Positions 32,749 to 42,197 of a stretch of DNA of 64,000 nucleotides are shown in pieces (positions within the stretch are counted from its first letter, which is position 1; each line of letters starts with the position of its first letter). Position numbers and translations under genes: made by a program. Under the pieces are notes generated by a model. The model did not search any database. It saw only the letters and a program-made list of their open reading frames with translations, and was not told where the DNA came from. Source of the DNA: Leadbetterella sp964423865 (GTDB taxonomy: Bacteria; Bacteroidota; Bacteroidia; Cytophagales; Spirosomataceae). The DNA lies in assembly GCA_964423865.1 (NCBI GenBank), contig CAYRGN010000005.1, forward strand, positions 56,138 through 120,137, in the 5' to 3' direction.

Positions 32749-33955
32749 CGGATTACCAGGCGTAAACATAACCGTAGAAAACGGTGCTCTGGGGCGTGTG
32801 GCTACCACACGAGACGGAGTGGCCGGTATGATACTGGTGGGCATGAGTAAACCCAACTGCCCCTTGTATGTGCCTAAGCAGATTTTTGGACTTAAGGAAG
32901 CCGAAAGCCTGGGCTTTACCGCTGAGGCAGACGTAACCGATAAAGTAGATACTTATCAGCAGATTAAGGAATTCTACGATGAAGCCGGTAACGGTGCGGA
33001 GCTGTGGATCATGACCGTGCCGGTCACCCGCACTATGACCGAGCTGATGGATGCGAGCCTTACCAGCAACACGGCCCGGCTGCTGCTGGATGCTGCTCAG
33101 GGAAGAGTGAGGCTTCTGGGAATAAGCCGCTTTATTGACGAATCGGTAGAGTATGAACAGGACAGCATAGGCGGCCTGGATGAAGATGTACATCAATCTC
33201 TGCCCAAAGCCAATGCAATGGCTCTGGAGTACAGAGATGTGTACAAACCCTTTCATGTATTCATTGACGGCCGGGGTTGGAATGGGCAGGTGGCTGATCT
33301 GGTAGACCTCAGAACCTACAGCTATCCGAAGACCTCGGTGGTACTCGCTACTACTAAGGCCGGAAAAACAAGTGCCTCCATTGGTCTGGTGCTGGGAAGA
33401 GCCGCAAAGCTGCCGGTACAAAGAAACATCGGCCGGGTGAAAGACGGGCCGCTGAACTGCGGAACATTGTTTTTCGGAGACGGAAGCAAGATAGAAAGTT
33501 ACACCAATGCCCAGATAGCCCAGATATATTCCAAGGGCTACATCACACCGAGAATATATGTAGGCAAAACGGGATACTTCCTCACGGATGATCCTACGGC
33601 CACCGGCATGAATGATGACTTCCTGACAATAGCGAATAACCGTGTGATCGACAAAGCTCTGACCATCGTTTACTCAACTTATGTCAATGAGATCAATGAC
33701 GAAATAGAGATCAATGAAGAGGGTAAGTTATCAGCCACACGCGTGAGCTACTTCAGGCAGATACTTACCAACGCACTTACTCAGAACATGCTGAGTGCAG
33801 GTGAGGTGAGCAGCGTAGATGTCTTTGTCGATCCGGAACAAAATGTACTGGCCAATGACAAACTGACCGTAGTGGTGCGGATTGTGCCTGTGGGATACGC
33901 AAAACAAATAGAGGTAAGCCTGGGATTTCAAAACCCCAGTTTATCAGTTAGTTAA
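32738..33955 (+). CDS. Contractile tail sheath protein (DUF2586-like)
   Basis: 405 residues. N-terminal GLPGVNITVENGALG, a central beta domain with IDGRGWNGQVADLVDL and the C-terminal conserved block ARVSYFRQ-like (SATRVSYFRQILTNALTQNML) with VRIVPVGYAKQIEVSLGF are typical of Bacteroidota sheath proteins. Shows that the phage is a myovirus. Confidence 0.88.
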   Translation: MANNGLPGVNITVENGALGRVATTRDGVAGMILVGMSKPNCPLYVPKQIFGLKEAESLGFTAEADVTDKVDTYQQIKEFYDEAGNGAELWIMTVPVTRTMTELMDASLTSNTARLLLDAAQGRVRLLGISRFIDESVEYEQDSIGGLDEDVHQSLPKANAMALEYRDVYKPFHVFIDGRGWNGQVADLVDLRTYSYPKTSVVLATTKAGKTSASIGLVLGRAAKLPVQRNIGRVKDGPLNCGTLFFGDGSKIESYTNAQIAQIYSKGYITPRIYVGKTGYFLTDDPTATGMNDDFLTIANNRVIDKALTIVYSTYVNEINDEIEINEEGKLSATRVSYFRQILTNALTQNMLSAGEVSSVDVFVDPEQNVLANDKLTVVVRIVPVGYAKQIEVSLGFQNPSLSVS

Positions 33956-33975
33956 TCTTTAACCGATTTATAAAG

Positions 33976-34380
33976 ATGTTTGAATTAAACGAGTATAGTT
34001 GGAGGGATGTAGAGATAGCGGTAAATGGCCGGGTATTGATCGGAGCATTGGGAATAGATTTTTCCGATGAGGTAGAGCGTGAGCTGATCTACGGAAAGGG
34101 AAACCTCCCTTTGGGAATCAATGACGGTAACGTGAAATACGAAGGTGAGGTGACACTGCACCAGAGTGAGCTGGAGAAATTAATCCAGGCTACAGGGAAT
34201 AAAGGGGCTTTAGGTCTGAGAAGGCTCACTATATCACTGGCCTACGCAAATGAAGAAGGCCGTTTAACCACAAGAACACTTGTAAATGTGGCCATTAACA
34301 AGGTAGGGGAAGCGTACAAGCAAGGTGATAAGTTTGCTGAGATCACCGTTCCCTTCATTTTTCAAAGTATCATCTACTAA
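33976..34380 (+). CDS. Tail tube protein
   Basis: 134 residues, all-beta. NEYSWRDVEIAVNGRVLIGALG, then LIYGKGNLPLGINDGNVKYEGEVTL and a C-terminal EITVPFIF. The tube gene follows the sheath gene in contractile phages. Forms the inner tube. Confidence 0.8.
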   Translation: MFELNEYSWRDVEIAVNGRVLIGALGIDFSDEVERELIYGKGNLPLGINDGNVKYEGEVTLHQSELEKLIQATGNKGALGLRRLTISLAYANEEGRLTTRTLVNVAINKVGEAYKQGDKFAEITVPFIFQSIIY

Positions 34381-34383
34381 TTT

Positions 34384-36975
34384 ATGGAAGCTAAGGCCAT
34401 AGAGCTGTTCAAAAGATTTTCACAGGTTACCGTACTGTACAGGACGGATGATGGGGAGTATTTTATCGAATTGGATGACTGCCAGGCGTACCTGACCATA
34501 CGCGGTTCCGGCAGTTACTCTACTGTGGAAAGAACTACGCCACTGCCCACCTTACCTACTCCGTGGGTAGAACCACCTGTGATCTGGGGTGTGGTAAACA
34601 ACCCTCTAGCATATAATGCTACTCCTGCTACTAATCCTGCCTTATATCCACAGATTCTTATTTATAATGTAAGTACAGTGGGTACTTATACGAACTTTCG
34701 AGATTCTTCTAATGCCAGTTTGGTTATTAACTCTAGTGATCTAGCAGGGGGACTGGTTCAATTTAGATGGGAGGCCGGTAGTTGGAAGAAGACAGTGGTA
34801 CCTGTGGCGACGAATGGGGAGGTGGCTGATGGGGACATTAGAGCTGTGAGCGGAGATAAGGTAGCGAAGGGGATTTTAGCTTCTCAAAGGAAATTTATTA
34901 TAACAGACTTAAGTTCAAGTGAAATAGGTATACTGAATGCTTTAGATTATATAAGAATCTACGGATTACCGAAAAGTCTTGATCTCAGGGTTCGTGTTTT
35001 TGGAAAGTACTCTTCATTTCCTCGTCGTGTAATCTTATCTTCTAGTACAAATGACAGTTATGCTACTTTTGATTTTCCTGAGGGTGTGAGAGAGATGACT
35101 GTAGTTAGAGATACGGGAAGTATAGAGGTGAGTGTGGACTGGGATAAGGTGCCAGCATTTACAAGCTACATTAATACAGCGACCCATAATAACAGCAGAT
35201 TGATTGTAGCTAAAGAATGTTATGAGGGAAAAGTAGATACTTTAAGGCTTGCAGATACTTTGAATCAGTCTATTTTAAGAGCTTCCGTTGACACAGTAGG
35301 GAAGCTAATCAGGTTGTCAGATTTTTCTTCAAGTGAAATAGGTATACTGAATGCTTTAGATTATATAAGAATCTACGGATTACCGAAAAGTCTTGATCTC
35401 AGGGTTCGTGTTTTTGGAAAGTACTCTTCATTTCCTCGTCGTGTAATCTTATCTTCTAGTACAAATGACAGTTATGCTACTTTTGATTTTCCTGAGGGTG
35501 TGAGAGAGATGACTGTAGTTAGAGATACGGGAAGTATAGAGGTGAGTGTGGACTGGGATAAGGTGCCAGCACTTACAAGCTACATTAATACAGCAACCCA
35601 TAATAACAGCAGATTGATTGTAGCTAAAGAATGTTATGGGGAGAAAGCTGTAGACATCAACGAATTTAATAAAAAAATTGATAGCTTATATATTCCTCAA
35701 GAGGGTTTGGAATGGTCTCTAAAATATTGGAATTCATCTGGTGCTTTGCAATCGTTTGAAAACTATTGCCATTCAAACTTTTTTAAAGTACTTCCTTACG
35801 CAACAGTTTTTATATCCGGACAGAGTGGTGTTGGTGGAGGGGCGGCTGCGAGAAGAGGTTATTTTTTTGATGAGAACTTTAACCCTGTTGCAGAGCTTGT
35901 GAATCTGACAACAGTTGTAGATTCCAATTTGACAGTGAATTTTGAAAATATTCGGTATGTATCTATTTGCCATAATAATATCGAAAATGTATCGGGAGTA
36001 TCTATCATTGTTCAAAACCCAACCGTAATACAGGAGCTTCAGAACAGCATCTCATTATTAGGGGATTCTCCAAATTTAAAGGCAAAAAAACTATGTGTAT
36101 TGGGAGATAGCATAATGATGCTCATGAGAACCGGTTGGACTGGAACGAATACTGTTACATATAGAGGTAGCGACGGTAATTTATATAACCAGGCTGACTT
36201 GACAATAGTTATAGGAAGGTATTATGTTACTTCCAGTTTAGGCCCTGGTTCTGTCATCGAAGAAAATAGTATTGAAGTTGAGATTGAAAATTCTAAGCAG
36301 GTTGATCTTGATAAGCAAAATTGGGACCGATTGAAAAATAGTTTAGGCTTAGATAGTCTAATAAATCTAGGTCTTGGTGGAGCCCGTGTGGCAGAAAGGG
36401 ACATTGTAACAGCATATCCGTATCCCGATGGAGATGGTAGAACAACCTCATTGCCCAACCAGGTGCGAGCATTAAAAAGACTTGTTGACGATGGTCTCTC
36501 AGCACCTTCAGCTATACTGATAGCAATCGGCACCAATGGAGCAGGTGAGCCAACGATTGATAATTACGACGATATCATGAACTTAAGCTGGGAGGTGCTT
36601 TCTGGAGATAGTGTTGAGGGTCTTAGTAATAGAAAAACCTTTTATGGAGGGTTGAGATTTTCGATTGAATTTCTTTATAGGAACTTTAAGAATACAACAA
36701 TAATCTTTTCATCCCCTATACAGACTAATCCGGAGAATTATAGAACCTATGAGGCGCTATCACATACTCGTGACGCACTAAGGAAGATGGCAAATCGCTA
36801 TGCCTGTGCTTTTATAGACAGTTTAACTGAATCAGGAATTGTCGACTATTATGAGTCTGCTGATGGATCAGGATATTTCCTTTCGGATGGACTACATTTA
36901 AAAACAGAAGGTAAAATACTCTATACTAATTTTTTGGCCAGCAGGCTCTCTAAACTTTTCTACTCAAAATCATGA
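34384..36975 (+). CDS. Tail appendage protein with internal duplication and SGNH esterase domain
   Basis: 863 residues, AT-richer than its neighbours. An N-terminal attachment part (1-150) is followed by two nearly identical copies of a domain of about 104 residues (from SSSEIGILNALDYIRIYG), a linker region, and a C-terminal SGNH/GDSL hydrolase. The latter has GDS (Ser near 575), GGA near 661, IGTN near 715 and DGLH (835-838, catalytic Asp/His). Such esterases on phage receptor proteins deacetylate surface polysaccharides. The gene lies unusually between tube and lysis genes rather than after the baseplate, suggesting separate acquisition. Confidence 0.85.
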   Translation: MEAKAIELFKRFSQVTVLYRTDDGEYFIELDDCQAYLTIRGSGSYSTVERTTPLPTLPTPWVEPPVIWGVVNNPLAYNATPATNPALYPQILIYNVSTVGTYTNFRDSSNASLVINSSDLAGGLVQFRWEAGSWKKTVVPVATNGEVADGDIRAVSGDKVAKGILASQRKFIITDLSSSEIGILNALDYIRIYGLPKSLDLRVRVFGKYSSFPRRVILSSSTNDSYATFDFPEGVREMTVVRDTGSIEVSVDWDKVPAFTSYINTATHNNSRLIVAKECYEGKVDTLRLADTLNQSILRASVDTVGKLIRLSDFSSSEIGILNALDYIRIYGLPKSLDLRVRVFGKYSSFPRRVILSSSTNDSYATFDFPEGVREMTVVRDTGSIEVSVDWDKVPALTSYINTATHNNSRLIVAKECYGEKAVDINEFNKKIDSLYIPQEGLEWSLKYWNSSGALQSFENYCHSNFFKVLPYATVFISGQSGVGGGAAARRGYFFDENFNPVAELVNLTTVVDSNLTVNFENIRYVSICHNNIENVSGVSIIVQNPTVIQELQNSISLLGDSPNLKAKKLCVLGDSIMMLMRTGWTGTNTVTYRGSDGNLYNQADLTIVIGRYYVTSSLGPGSVIEENSIEVEIENSKQVDLDKQNWDRLKNSLGLDSLINLGLGGARVAERDIVTAYPYPDGDGRTTSLPNQVRALKRLVDDGLSAPSAILIAIGTNGAGEPTIDNYDDIMNLSWEVLSGDSVEGLSNRKTFYGGLRFSIEFLYRNFKNTTIIFSSPIQTNPENYRTYEALSHTRDALRKMANRYACAFIDSLTESGIVDYYESADGSGYFLSDGLHLKTEGKILYTNFLASRLSKLFYSKS
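34914..35224 (+). repeat. Copy 1 of 311-bp direct repeat
   Basis: Direct repeat with 35328-35638 at an offset of 414 bp (138 codons, frame kept). The two copies differ at only two bases noticed (one F/L change, one silent), so the duplication is recent or maintained by gene conversion. Confidence 0.95.
35328..35638 (+). repeat. Copy 2 of 311-bp direct repeat
   Basis: Second copy of the domain at 34914-35224. Recombination between the copies would delete or add 138 residues without frameshift. Confidence 0.95.
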
Positions 36976-37580
36976 ACCTACCAAAATTAAAGCAACAGCC
37001 CGAGGCATCCGAGACCCTCAGCATAACGCCTGAAGACCAAATCGGCTTCTATGAACAGCGTATCAAGGAACTTCAAAAGGTGATCAAAGACCGCCACGCC
37101 CAGGAAGAAGAAGAGCTAATACAGAAAGCTCAGGCTTTTAACCTGAAGGTAGAGAAAATAGAGACGGAGGAGCCGCTGCCGTGGTGGAAGGCACTTCTGG
37201 AGAAAGCCAGCGTGGACAGCAAAACAGGCCTGTGGATCATGCTGAGCGTACTGGCCGTATTGGTACTGGCATTTGTGTGGTACCCTGTATTCAAAAGTCT
37301 CAATGATTCGGAAATACGGATTCATAATGCTGCCAGGCTACACTTTTTAAGTCACCTGTGGATGTGGATGGCAGCTTTGCTATCCGGGTTCGGGTTTCAA
37401 TTTTTAGCCTTCAATAACCACTTCCGGTACTTATGGAGCAATATAGAAAGCCAGGTAAATGGCCAGGAAGATTTCAGATTAGGCACTACTGAGCGACTCT
37501 TCAGATTAAGCCTGGCCATAATAACCTGGGCATTCCCGGTGTGGATATTTGCCCAGGTGATACAAGTGATACTGGGGTGA
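36972..37580 (+). CDS. Multi-pass membrane protein, holin candidate
   Basis: 202 residues. A charged coiled N-terminal half (FYEQRIKELQKVIKDRHAQEEE) is followed by three hydrophobic segments (about 97-112, 130-147, 181-200). It overlaps the previous gene as ATGA and sits 38 bases before the endolysin gene. Position suggests a holin, but it is larger and more charged than most, so another membrane role is possible. Confidence 0.65.
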   Translation: MNLPKLKQQPEASETLSITPEDQIGFYEQRIKELQKVIKDRHAQEEEELIQKAQAFNLKVEKIETEEPLPWWKALLEKASVDSKTGLWIMLSVLAVLVLAFVWYPVFKSLNDSEIRIHNAARLHFLSHLWMWMAALLSGFGFQFLAFNNHFRYLWSNIESQVNGQEDFRLGTTERLFRLSLAIITWAFPVWIFAQVIQVILG

Positions 37581-37618
37581 GTAACATAGTGTAAATTTTT
37601 AACCAAACAAATACGAAA

Positions 37619-38317
37619 ATGAAAAGCAGATTTTTTGGCCTTGTAGGCATTTTGGGGTTCCTGACCCTGTTTTGGATGAGCGGTAAGTATTTACCGTCAG
37701 AACCCGTGGAGACAGAGGATATTGAATTCATGTCCGATACAGCTCTGCTGGAGGAGCCTGCGGCTACACTCGGAACGGCTACGGTGAATTTTGCAGATTA
37801 TGTGCAGCACAAGCGGGAGTGTGTCAAAAGTTGGATGGCAAACGAATTGGGCCTTAGAGAAAAAACGGAAAACAAACATCCCAGAATAGATGAATACTTC
37901 AGTAACCTGGGCTGGAAAAATGTAGCCAAGCTAAAGCCCACCGTAAAGCGTTGGTGCGGCGTTTTTATGGCCAATGCCTGGCTTAATTGTATAGAAGATA
38001 TACCGTGGGCAAACAGCAAAGCGGAGCTGGCGCAGGTCAGAAAATGGAAGACCGGCCCGCAGGTACAGAAACGTGATGCCCTGCCCGGAGATGTGATCAG
38101 TTTGACCACCCACAGTCATGTGGAAGGGATATACGACAGGCACCCGAACCCGGAGTTCAAGTTTTTTGACGCCATTGGCGGTAATACTTCAGCTCCTCCG
38201 GGAGACAGCGACCGGCGTGAAGGGGTACATAAGAAAACCCGAATGTGGGCGGAAGTGAACAAAGTAATTAGTCTGGAGAAAACCCTCCGGCAAAGCAAAC
38301 AGGAACAGCACGTATAG
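37619..38317 (+). CDS. Endolysin, CHAP/NlpC-P60-like
   Basis: 232 residues. An N-terminal hydrophobic anchor/signal (FFGLVGILGFLTLFWM) suggests SAR-type or secreted export. The catalytic core has RWCGVFMANAW with Cys113 and a HSHVEGIYDR with His167, then AIGGNTSAPPGD, the usual third block. Cleaves peptidoglycan at lysis. Neighbours: holin candidate upstream, terminator downstream. Confidence 0.82.
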   Translation: MKSRFFGLVGILGFLTLFWMSGKYLPSEPVETEDIEFMSDTALLEEPAATLGTATVNFADYVQHKRECVKSWMANELGLREKTENKHPRIDEYFSNLGWKNVAKLKPTVKRWCGVFMANAWLNCIEDIPWANSKAELAQVRKWKTGPQVQKRDALPGDVISLTTHSHVEGIYDRHPNPEFKFFDAIGGNTSAPPGDSDRREGVHKKTRMWAEVNKVISLEKTLRQSKQEQHV

Positions 38318-38337
38318 TTTTCACAATTAGTTAAGAC

Positions 38338-38364
38338 AAAAGGAGATGCCCTGTGTCTCCTTTT
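38338..38364 (+). terminator. Terminator after the lysis genes
   Basis: AAAAGGAGA pairs with TCTCCTTTT around a 9-base loop and runs into T5. Lies 20 bases after the endolysin stop. Confidence 0.8.
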
Positions 38365-38420
38365 TCTCCCTTTTCAGCAAAGAATATGATCAGATTTTAC
38401 ACCATTTAAAAGAAAATAAA

Positions 38421-38810
38421 ATGTCAAAGGTAACCCAACAATTAATAGATAAGGCAAAAGTGAAGTACGGTGACGTGTATGTGCTGGAGGCAAGCGGAGA
38501 AGCTACCGAAGAGCTGACCCCTCGTGAAGAAACCACGGAGATAGAAATCGCCACCGGAGAATTTAAGCCCGAGAAGGGTAAGTATTACGCCCTGGTAAGA
38601 AGGCCGGACAAAAAAGTGATAGGCATGGCTTTGACCTACCGTGATCCGATTCAGATGGGCAACGCCATTCTGAAGAACTGTATTGTGGAGATAGATAAAG
38701 AAGAGGTCTGTGACCCCGAAATTCTCACTGAAGATGCCGTAAACATTGGTGCGGCCATACAGATTAACCAACTGGTTAACATAGGTGCGGCCCGCCTAAA
38801 AAAGTATTAG
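38421..38810 (+). CDS. Tail assembly chaperone, short form (gpG analogue)
   Basis: 129 residues from ATG 38421 (MSKVTQQLIDKAK). An earlier ATG at 38346 overlaps the terminator hairpin and is not preferred. Acidic alpha/beta protein with GKYYALVRRPDKKVIGMAL and a conserved C-terminal INQLVNIGAARL. It is placed between tube/lysis genes and the tape measure. It ends just after an A-AAA-AAG slippery site that allows a longer product. The short form would coat the tape-measure protein before tube assembly. Confidence 0.8.
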   Translation: MSKVTQQLIDKAKVKYGDVYVLEASGEATEELTPREETTEIEIATGEFKPEKGKYYALVRRPDKKVIGMALTYRDPIQMGNAILKNCIVEIDKEEVCDPEILTEDAVNIGAAIQINQLVNIGAARLKKY

Positions 38811-38986
38811 AAGACACCGAGCCTATTAAGGATTCTTCCTTAGACGGTGTCAGGCAGGCCGGAGCCTGGATAAGGTACATTTTTAAGACTGACCCCTGGC
38901 AACTGAGTGATGAGGATTTTGCGATAATGAACCAGGAGGCTCAGTACATCATGCGGATGATTAAGCCGGTCAAGAAAAACGAATAA
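38421..38986 (+). CDS. Tail assembly chaperone, -1 frameshift form (gpGT analogue)
   Basis: Ribosomes slipping -1 at A-AAA-AAG (38798-38804) continue from codon 128 into gta-tta-gaa and add 60 residues ending with MIKPVKKNE (stop 38984-38986), 188 in all. The added part (DTEPIKDSSLDGVRQAGAWI, then DPWQLSDEDFAIMNQEA) has no good start codon of its own and reads as real protein. Phages of many kinds make such G/GT pairs in this exact position before the tape measure. Confidence 0.82.
38798..38851 (+). promoter_or_regulatory. Programmed -1 frameshift signal
   Basis: Slippery heptamer A-AAA-AAG (38798-38804), an 8-base spacer, then a hairpin with a perfect 7-bp outer stem GACACCG/CGGTGTC (38813-38819/38845-38851) and a possible inner AAGGA/TCCTT stem. 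Confidence 0.85.
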
Positions 38987-39071
38987 ATGGGCACTGCCCG
39001 AATGAGAGCTGGGACGCCAGCATAGTACAAATGAAAAAATGGCCGGGGACGCTCGGCCACATTCATAAAAG

Positions 39072-41324
39072 ATGAATCTAAGTGTAATTTGGCGATTGCA
39101 GGATTTGATGACACCAACCATGCGGAAGGTGAATCAGGTGGCCTCTTCTACCCAGAGAGTGGTGGAGAAGGCTAATGCTGTGATGTCAAATGCATTCAGA
39201 AATAGCGGACTATCGGCAAAAGATTTACAAACCAAACTTGACAAAATACGGGAGTATCGTGATGGCCTGAAGATAGGTATCAATGACCGCGAGATCAGGC
39301 GGGCCAATGCAGCGGTAGACATACTCCAGGCAAAGCTGAACAAAGTACAGAACACCGGTGCCGGAAAAGCAGGAGGAATACTGAGCGGGATTATTCCTGG
39401 AGGAATGAAAGGCCTGGTGGCGGGACTGGGGGCATATCAAGCGGGAAACACTGCTATAAAGTACTTAGGAAAAGGTATGGATGCAGATGTAGCCGATAAG
39501 ATGATGAAAAACTTTGCTGGCAATAAGTATGAAGAGGTGTCATCGTTTTTGAAGGCTTACAATGACAAATACGCCGTTTATAGCCGAACAATGCTAACTG
39601 ATGCAGCAGCGAGAATTAGTCAGAACATGGGTGTGGGCAATGTGAAGTCTGTAACAGATATTGTAGGTAAGCTGGCAGGAGGCAATAATATGCGATTCGA
39701 TGGCATCCTTACCAGATTAGAGCAGATTAAGGGTACAGGTTATCTTCAGGGAGATGAGCTCAATGAATTGTCAAATAATGGGGTTTATGGCGTTTTAGAA
39801 CAATTAGCCAAATTTAAAAACATCACTACAGAGAAGCTCATGAAACTCAAGGAAAAGGGGTTGGTGAGGTTTGATGATGTAATGCAGACATTAGCCAGAA
39901 TGACAAGTGCAACAGGAGCTTACGGTAGTAAGTTAGATGTGGTTATGGCCAGTGCTAAAGGGAAGTGGTTATCTATAATTAACACGATAGATAACAAGCT
40001 TACTGATATGGGTAATAGTGCAGCCAACAACTTGTCAAAAGTCTTGGATTGGATAATACGCTTTATGGAGAAGTCGGCCCCGATAGGGCGGGCTTTTGAT
40101 AGTCTGGGGCGAGCGTTCAATCCTCTTTTAAATGGTCTTTATAGAGTAGCCGCAAGCTTTGGACTGGTGAGCTCGGGGGGTGATAGTGCACGCGGAGCCG
40201 TGGAGCTGGTGACCAAAGTAGTGAATGCCCTGGCATGGGTGGTTAATACCGCCGCCAAAACCGTCTCCTGGTTGGCAGGGGTATTTGAGCAATATCCCTG
40301 GACAAAATATGCAGCGGGATTTTTAGGTATCAGCTATGCTTTAGGCAAAATTGATCCGCTCCTGGTTGTTGGGAAATTTGCACGCTATAGAGAAGACTTG
40401 GTAAAATACATTGATACTTTTAAAACAGGCTTCGGAGTGATGATGAGTGCTGTAAATATGCTGCGAAATTCATTTATAGCTTTAAACGCGACGAATCCAA
40501 TAGGTTGGATAATTATTGGGGTTACAGCATTAGCAGGGGCAATATGGTATGCCTGGGAGAACTGTGAGGGCTTCAGAAGGGTAGTATGGCAAGCCTGGGA
40601 AGGGATAAAGTATCTATGGAACGGTGCGGTGGCCCTGGTGATGCAAGCATGGGGCAGCATACAGCCCTATTTGTCTGCTTTCATACAAAAGATACGGGAG
40701 GTCGGGATGTGGTTTTGGGGTGTGTTTGAAAAAATCAAAGCTGTGGTGTTAGTAGCCTGGACATTTCTCAGGATCAAGTTTCAGACCATTACAGCTCCTT
40801 TAGTGGAGGCTTTTGAGAAAGTAAAAGACCCCATATACAAAGTGTTTAACTGGATAAAGGATACTGCATTGAAGTTTATCCGGGTGACTGTCGGCATTGC
40901 AACTCTAGGGCTTAGCGAGGTAGGCATTTTTGCAGCAAAGAAGTTTAAAATAGGGTTTGACCAGGGGGCGGCTGTGGCCGATGCCAGAGAACTGGCCAGA
41001 AAAGCACAAGACCAGTTGGAGCAGGCCGCTCCCAAAAAGGGTTTCTTTGAGAGGTTTATCCAAGGAGAACTGCCAGGTATGAATATGCCCAAAATGGACA
41101 ATTTGGCGGGGGCGGGTGTGGGTAAAGCCGCCGGTATCACCGACACCGTAACCGGAGCAAAGAGTAACCAGGTTACCATTAATATTAATAGCAAGATAGC
41201 TGATATCAATAACTACTTCAGCGGTGAGGAAGGTGATGAGTCTATATCTAAAAAGATAACTGACGGAGTACTGATGGAGCTGAACAGAATACTTAACACC
41301 GGTCATAGGCTGGCACTGGATTAA
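39072..41324 (+). CDS. Tail tape measure protein
   Basis: 750 residues. N-terminal helical part (LSAKDLQTKLDKIREYRDGL), a tape-measure domain with KNFAGNKYEEVSSFLKAYND and RLEQIKGTGYLQGDELNELS, and hydrophobic segments in the second half (WIIIGVTALAGAIWYAWENC). C-terminal short coil. Sets tail length and is ejected with DNA. Upstream 85 bases hold a TGGCCG/CGGCCA hairpin at 39040-39059. Confidence 0.92.
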   Translation: MNLSVIWRLQDLMTPTMRKVNQVASSTQRVVEKANAVMSNAFRNSGLSAKDLQTKLDKIREYRDGLKIGINDREIRRANAAVDILQAKLNKVQNTGAGKAGGILSGIIPGGMKGLVAGLGAYQAGNTAIKYLGKGMDADVADKMMKNFAGNKYEEVSSFLKAYNDKYAVYSRTMLTDAAARISQNMGVGNVKSVTDIVGKLAGGNNMRFDGILTRLEQIKGTGYLQGDELNELSNNGVYGVLEQLAKFKNITTEKLMKLKEKGLVRFDDVMQTLARMTSATGAYGSKLDVVMASAKGKWLSIINTIDNKLTDMGNSAANNLSKVLDWIIRFMEKSAPIGRAFDSLGRAFNPLLNGLYRVAASFGLVSSGGDSARGAVELVTKVVNALAWVVNTAAKTVSWLAGVFEQYPWTKYAAGFLGISYALGKIDPLLVVGKFARYREDLVKYIDTFKTGFGVMMSAVNMLRNSFIALNATNPIGWIIIGVTALAGAIWYAWENCEGFRRVVWQAWEGIKYLWNGAVALVMQAWGSIQPYLSAFIQKIREVGMWFWGVFEKIKAVVLVAWTFLRIKFQTITAPLVEAFEKVKDPIYKVFNWIKDTALKFIRVTVGIATLGLSEVGIFAAKKFKIGFDQGAAVADARELARKAQDQLEQAAPKKGFFERFIQGELPGMNMPKMDNLAGAGVGKAAGITDTVTGAKSNQVTININSKIADINNYFSGEEGDESISKKITDGVLMELNRILNTGHRLALD

Positions 41325-41335
41325 ATGATAAACTG

Positions 41336-41707
41336 ATGGATTTTGAAGAAGTAAAGCAAATAGTAAACCGGATTTCAATGAGCTGTTTTGGTGTGAATTT
41401 TGGCATCAAGACATCTGTTGATATGGAGTTTCCGGATAGCCGGAGAGTGTTTATCCAGGTTATCTATAAAGCAGCTTGTAACAAGACCGGTGAGCTGAAA
41501 GAATGGCATGGCCGGAAGTGGTACCTGAGCCGACACATGACAGCAGATGAGGTTGTAAAAACCGCATTTGCGGCCTTTGAAAGTACGGTTAAGCACGAAG
41601 TAATGGAGGGATTCAAAGTGGATAGCAAAGTTCTCTTTAATCCCCATGTGAGTTTTGAGGCATTATTGGAAATCTCTGAACAGGAAGTAAGCCGTGGCCA
41701 CATTTGA
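41336..41707 (+). CDS. Hypothetical tail protein
   Basis: 123 residues, soluble: VKQIVNRISMSCFGVNFGIK, EWHGRKWYLSRHMTADEVV. It lies between tape measure and baseplate genes and overlaps the next gene by 14 bases. Probably a baseplate or tail-tip component. Unrecognised. Confidence 0.7.
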   Translation: MDFEEVKQIVNRISMSCFGVNFGIKTSVDMEFPDSRRVFIQVIYKAACNKTGELKEWHGRKWYLSRHMTADEVVKTAFAAFESTVKHEVMEGFKVDSKVLFNPHVSFEALLEISEQEVSRGHI

Positions 41708-42197
41708 CATCAACCAGATTTACAGAAACCAGTTTGGTGATGCCGGGCAGCCATTGCCTACCGGTATGACCAATGCGTATCTGGAGGGCATGCTGATCAG
41801 GTGTCCACTACATGCTGCTGTAGATGGCCGCGGTTACCAGTTTCCTCTTGAGCCGCTGGTAAGTGTCTGGGGAAGAAATACCCTCATACGAAATCATGTA
41901 CTGAAGGGTCGCAGCAAGGGAACCGTGAAGGAGTACTGGAGTGCAGACGATTACCGAATAGAGATAAAGGGAATTATCCTGGGCGATGATCCAAGCAGAC
42001 TACCGGCAGTAGAGATTGATGCAATTCGCTTCTACTGCGAGGCTCGAAAAACTATAGAGGTAAGCAGCCCGTTTCTCACCCTATTCGGGATACAATATAT
42101 AGCTATAGAAGATTACGAATTTTTACATACGCCTGGTTACAACAATCAGGCCTATGTAATTAAGGCCTATAGCGATGAACCCTTTGAATTGTTTTAA
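41694..42197 (+). CDS. DUF6046-like tail/baseplate protein
   Basis: 167 residues starting with GTG. Pattern PLEPLVSVWGRNTLIRNHVLKG, GTVKEYWSADDYRIEIKGIIL and a C-terminal NNQAYVIKAYSDEPFELF is that of a Bacteroidota phage tail family. Role probably in linking tail tube and hub (inference). Confidence 0.72.
   Translation: MATFDINQIYRNQFGDAGQPLPTGMTNAYLEGMLIRCPLHAAVDGRGYQFPLEPLVSVWGRNTLIRNHVLKGRSKGTVKEYWSADDYRIEIKGIILGDDPSRLPAVEIDAIRFYCEARKTIEVSSPFLTLFGIQYIAIEDYEFLHTPGYNNQAYVIKAYSDEPFELF

Noticed and set aside
38346..38420. Longer N-terminus of the tail chaperone
   Set aside because: The extra 25 codons run through the terminator hairpin behind the endolysin gene, so they are unlikely to be translated.
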